A stretch of DNA of 64,000 nt from Branchiostoma lanceolatum (taxonomy: Eukaryota > Chordata > Leptocardii > Amphioxiformes > Branchiostomatidae): contig NC_089729.1 of the NCBI RefSeq assembly GCF_035083965.1, positions 13,379,464 to 13,443,463 on the forward strand, in the 5' to 3' direction. The first letter of the stretch is position 1. Each line of letters starts with the position of its first letter. The position numbers and the translations under genes are program-made. The notes under the pieces are model-generated. The model was not told the DNA's origin, searched no databases, and worked only from the letters and a program-made list of their open reading frames with translations. Below, piece after piece: positions 23,135-33,600 of this stretch.

Positions 23135-23680
23135 CGCCGAGAAAGCCTGACGTCGGACAAGCTCCATAATATTATGTAAATTACCGGTCGTGGATTGGAC
23201 AGGCCGTGCATTCAGGGCCGGAACCCCCAGTGCATCTCCGCTAGCTACTCAGGCCGACTGATCTTCTATCGCCCGTCACGTCACATAAATCTTTATCTGC
23301 AGTCAGTGTTTTACCTTAGCACAACAACAACATCGCGTTCTTCTCACATCAAATAAAGCATACGCAACAAGAATTTTGCTTCTGCAACAAATGTAGGCCC
23401 AGTTTCAGTGTAAGCCATCACGAAATCGCGTGAAATATTCACTCATGATCAAGCACATGGCTTGAGTTCCCCCCATGTCCATACGGTCATGTCCATACAG
23501 TCATACTGACTTCGGCGACGTCCGCACATTCCACTAGACTATCCACAAATTTGCATGCCACATGATTTGCATATTTCCCCCATATAACCCGAGCCGGCTG
23601 GAGTGTGACTATCATTTATTCGCTGTCTGATACGCGAAGAACATCGCCACGGCCGGTTGACTCTCTGTACTTGTATCAAA

Positions 23681-24424
23681 ATGGCATCCAAGTGCACGTC
23701 TGAACATACAGAGCGAGAGAAAGCGGCCTCAGCACCCAAACCCAAGAAGAAGAAGCCCAGTCCTCCAAAAGTCTCCTACTGTGGCTGCAAAGGTTACTGC
23801 GGATCAAGAAGGTGTGGCTGTGTCAAGAAAGGTGCGGCATGTGGTGACTCCTGCAAGTGTACCGGCTGCAAAAACCCCTTCAACATCCTCAAAGAGTACA
23901 ACATCGACTGTGCCGCAGCAGCAATGGACAAATGTCTCATGGACAACATCTTTAAGATCGAAGATCTACGAGGCTGTCTGGAGAAGGAGTACATAGTCTA
24001 TTGTTGTGAGGCTTCCGTTCAGTTGAAGGACATGATCCCTGGGTACGTAAAATGTCCCGTGCCGGGCTGCTTCGGCGAGTCAAGGTTCTCCTGGTGTCGG
24101 AAGGATTCTTTTCAGTCATGTTGCCGTGGCATGAAACACTGTGAGAAGTGTCGCGACTGTGTAGATGATGGGGATCGTCACTGTGACGACTGCAACACGT
24201 GCTACTTTGAAGGTATGTCCTGTTTCAGGTGCCCGTGCAAGGGGCCAGATGAGACGGGACTTTATCCCGATCACGTCGGAATTCTGCACCCGGTCGAAGC
24301 CATGGCTATTGCCCGGGAAATGCTTGGTGAGCTGCGCGCTGACGGCTTTACATATGAAGATAGCGACTTGTCAGAAAGCGAGGACTTAAACAGCGACTCG
24401 TCGGGAGACGAAGACTTCCTCTAG
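23681..24424 (+). CDS. Intronless CXC (tesmin/TSO1-like CRC) domain cysteine-rich protein, 247 aa
   Basis: A single open frame with ATG in strong context (A at -3, G at +4) at 23681 and TAG at 24422–24424. Residues 20–30 are Lys/Pro-rich, a likely nuclear signal. Residues 34–63 fit a CXC domain: C34, C36, C40, C45, C47, C54, C58, C60, C63 in the CxC…C…CxC…C…CxC…C spacing used by tesmin/LIN54, EZH2 and MSL2 to bind zinc. Residues about 126–195 form a second Cys cluster (CRGMKHCEKCRDCVDDGDRHC). The C-terminus is acidic (SDLSESEDLNSDSSGDEDF). Canonical LIN54-type proteins have two CXC copies; here there is one. Chromatin or DNA binding is inferred from the domain. A TATA-like CATATAA lies about 100 bp upstream; AATAAA at 24831–24836. 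Lack of introns suggests a retrogene or transposon-linked family. Confidence 0.8.
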   Translation: MASKCTSEHTEREKAASAPKPKKKKPSPPKVSYCGCKGYCGSRRCGCVKKGAACGDSCKCTGCKNPFNILKEYNIDCAAAAMDKCLMDNIFKIEDLRGCLEKEYIVYCCEASVQLKDMIPGYVKCPVPGCFGESRFSWCRKDSFQSCCRGMKHCEKCRDCVDDGDRHCDDCNTCYFEGMSCFRCPCKGPDETGLYPDHVGILHPVEAMAIAREMLGELRADGFTYEDSDLSESEDLNSDSSGDEDFL

Positions 24425-25763
24425 ATGTGATGGCTCTATGAGCGAAAAGAACTACAAATACCTTCGTAAGATCATTTCTGATTTTTGCTCTTATATGTAG
24501 GGTTTCGCATGTTTTGCTGCTATACATTTTAAGATATTTTGGAAGAGTTTTCGCACACTTGTAATCCGGAAAATGATGTATTTTTTAGCATCGATATGCC
24601 CAAAGTTTGCACTTATTTTATTGATTGGCAGACTACTTAGCATTATCTAGGTCTGGTTTTACATACAGGATGAACAGTATTTTACCGCCAATAGCACGGA
24701 TAATAGCTTCAATTTTGTTCATTGATTCAATTGTGTCGACACTTTCACACATGTGGAAGAAACGGTGTACTGTAATAAAGATCATAATCGAGAAGGTAAC
24801 TACCGGCCAGTGTATTTCTTGAGTCAGTGAAATAAAAGCCAATCACATGCACACAAGACCGCGTCCGTTGCCTTCTGGAACCATGTGTTGCAGACAATAT
24901 CTCACATGTGTAGTAAAAAAATCCCGTAGATAAGCAGTAGGGTGCTTCAAACAGACAAAGTCTTCCATGTGTAGTCAAACAAGATGGCGGATAATCGATT
25001 GGTCCTCGGCGTTTCACCGCAATTACTTCGGCATAGGGGTGGATACAGGTTCGAGTCCATATTCAGGTCCAGAGCTTTAAACCTGATCCTGTATAGCTGA
25101 TATCTAGTAGTATACTTACAATAGCAAACCGATATGTATTTGAATGTTGCACGTAATTTCAATGCCCTTTTGTCAGTGACTTTTTATTTCATCAAAACAT
25201 AATTAGTTGCATTAAAAAAACTGAGATGAAATCTCCAGAGTCCGAAATAAATTCAATAAAACTAATGAAAACAGATCTTGATAGTTAACTGCTAGGAGCT
25301 CCCTCTAGCGAACGTGTTGATAATTGCACTCGGATATAACGGGATATAGCTAGGCACAAGATTGCGCAAAAAAGAGTACTGAGGAGATGTCTAAATATTC
25401 TAATATTTCTACTTTGTTTCGACTTCCGGGTCCAAAAAACCGGTTCACGACTTTCGTTTTTTTTTACCCGATTCTTGCATGTTTTTCCGGTCCAAACCGG
25501 TCCCGCCGAACCGGTATCCAGTCATAGTGTTGAAACGCCAAACTATTGCCAACTTATTGCTCTGGGGAATGTCACAGGCGACGTTTTTCCAGAATCGAAC
25601 GGACGCGACATTCTTATTGCATTGTAGACTTTTTGCACTAAAACTGAAAATATTCTCACGTCTAAATTTTACGTGCAACTTTTATTTATATACTCTTGAG
25701 CATGATTTTTTCTATCACATTTCACGCGTTTCATTTACGTCAAAAAGACGACCAGTACACTCT
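24425..25763. other. 3' flank of the CXC gene and intergenic DNA
   Basis: Contains the AATAAA at 24831. Short frames on both strands show no family resemblance and no splice partners. No gene is seen. Confidence 0.5.
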
Positions 25764-25851
25764 TAATCTCCAAGCAGATGTGAGGACCCCCGCTGACTCT
25801 CAGCGTTAAACACTAAGAATGAGCCGGATCCTTGCATCTGCTTGAAGATTA
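25764..25851. mobile_element. 88-bp miniature foldback element (TAATCTCCAAGCAGATG ends)
   Basis: TAATCTCCAAGCAGATG at 25764–25780 pairs with CATCTGCTTGAAGATTA at 25835–25851. It shares its terminus with the elements at 22666–23134 and 33190–33303 and with a solo end at 60179–60196. Confidence 0.7.
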
Positions 25852-26800
25852 CTAACGTTACATGGAATGAAATATTTTGTGCTGTATCGGCCACGATTTT
25901 ATTGTTTTACTAGAAAAGGCCATTCATCTCATCTGCGTTTTGTTGAGTACAATATAGAAAGGGACATCCGTTAGCTTGGGTTCAGTCGCAAACAGAGTGT
26001 TTACCGGCTATCTTTCAAATTATGACATTACGGCCCGAGCGCTAATTTGTTCAGTACCTCAGTGCACCATGGGAAATATGCCAAACCTTCTTTGGACTAG
26101 GATGGAACGTGTTTAACCGGAAATAAAAGGGTTAACAGTAAAAGACATACATATGGGATAACTGCGGCACAGAAGATGATACAAACAGTACCGCTTCCCC
26201 TATCTAGTTATTGATAGCAAGCCGAGAAAAAAGATTTAACTCATAACGTATAACTTAAACAAAAGAAGACAATAAGAAAACACTTTCTCTATAACTATTT
26301 ATTTCTCGTTTCTTGGTTACAATATTATGGTTTCTTGATTAGATTGTTATATTCTTCTTGGTTAAATCATAATGGTTTCTTGGTTACTTTATGATCATAA
26401 AGATAATATGTTCTAACGGGACAAGATTGACTTTTAAGCGCAATGCGTAAAGATATGTATCTGCTAGCGGAATCACCAACAATATGGCGGCAAAGAATAT
26501 TATTAGACATCTAGTTATATAATATGGTGCTTAGCTTTGAAATATAGCTTAAAAGATATCTTCTTTAACTTTGCGATTGGAGAGATGTCAAAACAACTAC
26601 TCGTGATCACCCTTATCATAACCTTAATTATTAAATCAATACCTCTCTAAGTTGTTGGGTTAAATGAAAACATCAATATTGTAAGTCCACAGGTGTAGAA
26701 TGAATATTTGAATTATCCTTTAACTTTTACTGCGAGAAATGATACTTATTTGTGGTTTAGGTATTTGGGTGGTTTAACGGCTCCTGTTGCGATAGTACAA
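25852..26800. other. AT-rich intergenic DNA
   Basis: No coding exon seen. A short run of GGTTTCTTGGTTA-like repeats lies at about 26305–26390. Confidence 0.4.
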
Positions 26801-27420
26801 AGGAAAATAATCAAACGGCTGTCGTTAGCTTCTTATTGATAATGACTCCTGGATAGAGATATAATCGCTAATCAGTTATGATAATACTTAAAGTATTTTT
26901 CATCATAAGACAAGTACTAGCTTCTTGAAAGAATTAAACGGCTGTCGCGAACTTCTTATTGATAATGAGCTACTCCCGTAGATCATAAAGATGATCGCTA
27001 GTCAGTTATACTAATACTTTAAGTATTTTCACCATAAGACAAGCCTTAGCTTCTTAAAGGAATTAAATGGCTGTCGTGAACTTCTTATTGATGATCTACA
27101 GGATATAGATGGTCGCTACTCTGTTATGATTATACTTAACGATTTCTTCATCATAAGACAAGCCCTAGTTTCTTGAAAGAATTAAATGGTTATCTTCTAC
27201 TTGATAATGAGCTACTGGATATAGATGATCGCTAATCTGTTATGATAATACTTAAAGATTTTTTCATCATGAGACAAGCCCTAGTTTCTTGAAAGAGTTA
27301 AATAGTAAGCATGTTATTGATAGTGAGCAACTGGATATAGATATGATCGCTGATTAATATTACTTGAAACTTTCTTCACCATAAAATAATCCCCAGCTTC
27401 TACCTCACCTTGAATATTGA
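26800..27420. repeat. Tandem repeat of 116–127 bp, about five diverged copies
   Basis: Units begin with AAAYGGCTGTCG or a derivative at 26813, 26937, 27064, 27184 and 27300, and each contains CTTCTTATTGATAATGA, GATCGCTAATC and CATCATAAGACAAG. The last copies are more diverged. AT-rich and noncoding. Confidence 0.8.
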
Positions 27421-28380
27421 TCATTAAAGAGGTTTCTATCTAACAACTCGAAGTAATATCAATAGAATCTAACACTCATCATTGCTTAAACGTTCTCCTT
27501 TTTGGAATAGTGAAATATCATAGTTAGTAAGCATCTATATATATATCTATCTGAAATCCGTTGGATTACACAATGTAGATTCTACATTAGCTCCATACAT
27601 TCATTTTAGAATACTATAAGTAAGTCCAGATCGATTCAATAACTGATTTGTCGGTCGAAATAGCCTGTCTTTTGGCGTGTCAGTCTGTCAGTCTGTTTTT
27701 GTGCCTGCCTATTGGTGTATCCACATATAGTTAAGAAAGATATATGGATTGTCATATTTGGCTTGTTGGTACACGAAGGTCAAGGTCGATTTTCGGCAAC
27801 CTGGCGGTTTTCCCGGGATCCCTGGTACTGCAGCAGAACTGCCAGTTGCTTATTTCCTGGACATGCTATGGTCTTAATGATTTGGTGGCATATAGATTTC
27901 TGTATCAGGAAGAAGTGATGTAGGTTTGCCAACCCCACCACCCCCTCCCCATAGCAGCTTGTTCTGGAAGTGCAGGGACACGCTACAGGCAAGATTCTAG
28001 ATCTTCTGTGGCGAATGGCTCTTGTCTTTTGAATGTGCTGACACAGGTCTTAACATTATTGATTGTCTGATGAAGGTCACATTTGGAGCAGATCCTTTCT
28101 GATCTATCTGTATCTGCTTACGAATTTTTTTTAAATTTTTTGCTCCTTACAGATATTGAATCTCTCTGGTCTTCAGATAAAACTTGTATCTATATTGATG
28201 TTGATTCTAGATTCAGATGCATTTTTACGTTTAGCATCACCCAGTAGCAACAGCTCTCTATCAAATCGGAAATGACTTTGATTATCTAAGATGGTATTTT
28301 AGACGAGTGAACCTTATTTTTTGTCCTAAAATTGGTATGAATCGAAAAAGAAGGTTGCACGATTGAATAGTGTATTAATA
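27421..28380. other. 3' flank of the VWD–EGF–Gly/Ser gene (minus strand)
   Basis: AT-rich sequence without a recognisable exon. It should contain the 3' UTR of the minus-strand gene, but I could not pick a single convincing minus-strand polyadenylation signal close to the stop codon. Confidence 0.4.
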
Positions 28381-30647
28381 CTATGGCGGACAGACGGCCG
28401 CTGGTTCAGACTCACAGACTGACATGCAGACTGACTGACAGACTGAAAGACATTCCCCGGAGCCACCGCTTCCGCTGGATCCGCCGCTGCCGCCGGAGCC
28501 ACCGCTTCCGCTCGATCCGCCGCTGCCGCCGGGGCCACCGCTTCCGCTGCCACCACCGCTTCCGCTGCCACCGCCGCCACCGCTTCCGGATCCACCGCTT
28601 CCACTGCCACCGGATCCACCGCTTCCACCGGATCCGGCACCGGAACCACCGCTGCCGCCACCGGAACCACCACTGCCGCCACCGGATCCGCCGCTGCCGC
28701 CACCGGAACCACCGCTGCCGCCACCGGAACCACCACTGCCGCCACCGGATCCACCGCTGCCGCCACCGGAACCACCGCTGCCGCCACCGGAACCACCGCT
28801 GCCGCCACCGGAACCACCGCTGCCGCCACCGGAACCACCGCTGCCGCCACCGGATCCACCGCTGCCGCCACCGGAACCACCGCTGCCGCCACCGGAACCA
28901 CCGCTGCCGCCACCGGATCCACCGCTGCCGCCACCGGAACCGCCGCTGCCGCCACCGGAACCGCCGCTGCCGCCACCGGAACCACCGCTGCCGCCACCGG
29001 AACCACCGCTGCCGCCACCGGATCCGCCGCTTCCACCGGATCCGCCGCTTCCACCGGATCCGCCGCTCCCGCCATCGGATCCGCCGCTGCCGCCACCGGA
29101 GCCACCGCTGCCGCCACCGGAACCACCGCTGCCGCCACCGGAACCACCGCTGCCGCCACCAGAACCACCACTGCCGCCACCGGATCCGCCGCTCCCGCCA
29201 CCGGAACCGCCGCTGCCGCCACCGGAACCACCGCCGCTTCCACCGGATCCGCCGCTCCCGCCACCGGATCCACCGCTGCCGCCACCGGATCCGCCGCTGC
29301 CGCCACCGGAACCACCGCTGCCGCCACCGGAACCACCGCTGCCGCCACCGGATCCGCCGCTTCCACCGGATCCATCGCTTCCACCGGATCCGCCGCTGCC
29401 GCCACCGGAACCACCGCTGCCGCCACCGGAACCACTACTGCCGCCAGCGGATCCACCGCTGCCGCCACCGGAACCACCGCTGCCGCCACCGGAACCACCA
29501 CTGCCGCCACCGGATCCGCCGCTCCCGCCACCGGAACCACCGCTGCTGCCGCCACCGGAACCACCGCTGCCGCCACCGGATCCGCCGCTTCCACCGGATC
29601 CACCGCTTCCGCTGGAGCCACCGCTTCCGCCAGAACCACCGCTTCCGCTAGAGCCGCCGCTTCCGCCGGAGCCGCCGCTCCCGCCACTGGATCCGCCGCT
29701 GCCGCTGGAGCCACCGCTTCCGCTGGAGCCACCGGATCCGCCGCTTCCACCGGAGCCACCGCTTCCGCCAGAACCACCGCTTCCGTTAGATCCGCCGCTT
29801 CCGCCGGAGCCGCCGCTCCCGCCACCGGAACCGCCGCTGCCGCTGGAGCCACCGCTTCCGCTGGAGCCACCGGATCCGCCGCTTCCACCGGAGCCACCGC
29901 TTCCGCTGGAGCCACCGCTTCCGCCAGAACCACCGCTTCCGCTAGATCCGCCGCTTCCGCCGGAGCCGCCGCTCCCGCCACCGGATCCGCCGCTTCCGCT
30001 GGAGCCAACGCTTCCGCTGGAGCCACCGGATCCGGCGCTTCCACCGGATCCGCCGCTTCCACCGGAGCCACCGCTTCCGCTGGAGCCACCGCTTCCGCCA
30101 GAAACACCGCTTCCGCTAGATCCGCCGGAGCCGCCGCTCCCGCCACCGGATCCGCCGCTGCCGCTGGAGCCACCGCTTCCGCTGGAGCCACCGGATCCGG
30201 CGCTTCCACCGGAGCCACCGCTTCCGCTGGAGCCACCGCTTCCGCCAGAGCCACCGCTTCCGCTAGAGCCGCCGCTTCCGCCGGAGCCGCCGCTCCCGCC
30301 ACCGGATCCGCCGCTGCCGCTGGAGCCACCGCTTCCGCTGGAGCCACCGGATCCGCCGCTTCCACCGGATCCACCGCTCCCGCCACCGCTCCCGCCACCG
30401 GATCCGCCGCTTCCACCGGATCCACCGCTCCCGCCACCGGATCCGCCGCTTCCACTGGATCCACCGCTCCCGCCAGAGCCACCGCTTCCGCTCGATCCGC
30501 CGCTGCCGCCGGAGCTACCGCTGCCACTGCTGCCGGATCCACTGCCGCCGCTGGAGCCACCGCTGCTACCGGAGCCGCTGCTTTCACTGGAGCAACTGCT
30601 GCTGCCGGATCCACTGCTGCTGCTGGAGCCACTGCTGCTGCAGTCGT
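28381..30647 (-). CDS. Last exon: about 755-residue Gly/Ser-rich tail
   Basis: The acceptor is TTGACAG|AC at 30648; incoming phase 1 matches EGF exon A. The frame starts D-D-C-S-S-S-G-S and runs as Ser-Gly blocks, increasingly as a 21-bp heptad unit (GSGGGSG), ending in a short Cys/Ser-rich segment (CLSVCQSVCMSVC) and TAG at 28381–28383. The other two minus frames (Ala/Val/Pro) and a plus frame (His/Arg/Cys) are also open over much of the region because of the repeat. The Gly/Ser frame is chosen because it continues from the EGF exon in phase and because its first 60 residues are less repetitive. Silk- or glue-like flexible tails are a possible analogy only. Confidence 0.65.
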
Positions 30648-33600
30648 CTGTCAATTAATGGATTAGGCGGAGTTAAAACAAGATTTGTGTTTCCAGCATT
30701 CCAACTGTCTCTGTAATGCAATTTTTTTGTCCACGAATATTATACAGCTGCAGAGAGAGGAGGAGGGGGAAGAGATGATATTACAGAGGGCCAGAGACAC
30801 ACACACATAATAAGTAATTTCATCTGTGTGAAAACCACACCTCGATCACATTGAAAAACCAACACTACACGAAATTGCATTGGAGACCGCAATTGATAAC
30901 TACGTAATTGTTTACAAGGTTGGAACCACCCCACGTATTTCACAGCCAGAAAAGTAGTACAATGGAAACATAGAATCATATTACCTATAGGGGTACACGT
31001 GTATCCATCTCCCTCATACCCAGGGTTACACGTGCAATTTGCACCGGTCCCAGGGGCTGGAATGTCTGTACATTCAGCGTTGGGATCACAAGGATCGAGA
31101 TCACATCCATTGATATCTGTAAAGACAGAGGAATTATTTGCAAGAATGAAACATTCAGTTGAAATTTTAGAAAATCTCCAAATACTTGTTATGGATATTT
31201 CAAGCATAGAAGTCGTACTAAACAGAACCCATAACATTAGGAGTTGTTACAACATCAAGAATTCACCTGTACACATGTATCCATCGAACTCATACCCAGT
31301 GTTACATGTGCATTCTGCACCGGTCCCAGGAGCTGGAATGTCTGTACATTCAGCGTTGGGGTCACAAGGGTTGGGATCGCATCCATCGATGTCTGCAAAA
31401 ACACAGGAGTTATAGACTAAATCGGACAAAACAGTCATATTTAAGAAAATCTCTATTACATGTAAAGGATACTTCAAACACGGCACGAAATCCGGTATTT
31501 AAGCATGCTTAAACGCAGCGTAAACGTGACGTTTATTCACTATTTCCGCAACTTAACGACCCCTATACGTCTGCTTAAAGATTGCATTTAAGGTGTCCTT
31601 TCAGGAAGTGCGTTAATGTACGTATTGGCACTCATTCACGTGTATTTACGTAACTTTTCGACGCGTAAAGGCGTCGTTGTGGACAATCTTTCCGTACCTT
31701 TACGGAAGATCCAACACGAAAAGTATGCGTTTCTTGAGACCTTTCCGTAACCTTTCGTCCATGTTTATAATCCGTTTTCGTCACGATTTTCTCTACGTTT
31801 ATGTGCCGTTCACGCAGCCTGAAAGGCAACTTAAAATCATACCTTTCCTCGGTATTTCCGTGACTTTTTAACGACCTTAACGTGCTATAAACGTGGTATC
31901 TGCAAGGCGTTAAGGCGTCGTTATGGACAATCGTTCCGTACCTTTACGGAAGATCCGACACGGAAAGTGTAACTTTCTTGAGACCTTTCCGTAACCTTTC
32001 GTCCATGTTTATTATCCGTTTTCGTCACGATTTTCTTTACGTTTATGTGCCGTTTACGCAGCCTGAAAGGCATCTTAAAATCATAGCTTTCCTCGGTATT
32101 TCCGTGACCTTTTAACGACCTTAACGTGCTAAAAACGTGGTATCTGCAAGGCGTTAAGGCGTCGTTATGGACAATCTTTCCGTACCTTTACGGAAGATCC
32201 AACACGGAAAGTGTAAGTTTCTTGAGACCTTTCCGAAATCTTTAGTCCATCTTTATAATCTATTTCCGTCACGATTTCCTTACGTTTATGTGACGTTCAC
32301 GCAGCCTGAAAGACTACATAAAGCTATACCTTTCCTAGTGTTTTCCGTAGCCTTTTTATGAGCTTAACGTGCTACAAACACGAGCTAAACGTGCTAAAAA
32401 CACGAGCTTAACGTGCTAAAACGTAGTCTTTACAATAAGTTTCCTTTTTATTATACAGTATCTAATTTGATCCTTTACTTAAGTTGCTACGGATGGCTTA
32501 ACCATTCCGAACCCTTACGTATATATATACAGGTAAATATGGATATGAAAGGCAACAGGGCCGGTAAAAGTTTAGAACAATTTATTTGAAAGATGATAAC
32601 ACTGCACACAAACATGTTAAGCCATTATAGAGAGACCCCTCCCCACTTAACGAATATACACATACAAAATGGAATAAACGATTTCTTACATGGACAGCTA
32701 GATTCTTTTAAAAAAATGTCACCTTATCATTGATAAACTATTCAGGCTATTCCTTACCCCAACTATTAACTATTACAATGTGCTTTCAAGTTTTAACACT
32801 AGCTAACTATTACATCGACACCAAAACGTAACCTCTAACACTAACTAACCCTACGTCTAACTTTTCTTCCCTCCCGTGTCTTATTAGCCTTTACCAGGCC
32901 CCGCGGATCGCTAAGAAAATAGTAGAAATTGGCCAAATAAAGTGAATTGTAACAGTACAATCATTCTGGGTTGAATAACACTTACTAGGTACTTGCGGTT
33001 ACGTCATCGGTCGTCATATTCTAACTTGTACTTGACGCGGTCAACGAGCGATCAATCTCACATTGTCGGTAGATTCTCCCTTCACCATTTTGCGACATTT
33101 CCAAGTCCACGATTCCGGTCCCAGTGTTGGGCGAGACGACAGGGATAGTTCCTATCAAGACAGGTAGACAGGTTCCGATTTCACTCGCGCTAATCTTCAA
33201 GCAAATCTATAAGTTGCATCAAGACCGTATCAAACTGGCAGAGAAAGTACATGGCTTGCTATACATACAAGCTCCTTCTTCCAGTTGGATACGGTCTTTG
33301 CAATACATTGGGCCTGGTTGGAGGCTAACTCACGCCGTTGTCTCCACTGGTACCGGGTGGATTCGGAGATACAACGAAGTCCCGAATCGCGTGCCCGCAT
33401 GCTCCGTTCAGCATCTCCACCCTCCTTGGTTTCACCCAGGAAGTATAATCCTATGAAACATCCTTGGTTTCACCAAGTTGTACAGGCTGGTGTCCTTGTC
33501 CCAGCTTTACGTTTTACCGTCGGGGTTCCGGGTGGTAAGAACAACGTTGTGGCCATAACTTGTGGGTTGAAACGACTGAGTTCAAACTTCCTTCATGAGC

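Noticed and set aside
22798..23211. 137-codon minus frame
   Set aside because: Covers the MITE at 22666–23134; no conserved motif.
28383..29651. 422-codon plus-strand His/Arg/Cys-rich frame
   Set aside because: Antisense shadow of the Gly/Ser repeat exon; no gene context.
28326..30632. 768-codon Ala/Val/Pro minus frame
   Set aside because: Alternate frame of the same repeat; it is not in phase with the preceding EGF exon.
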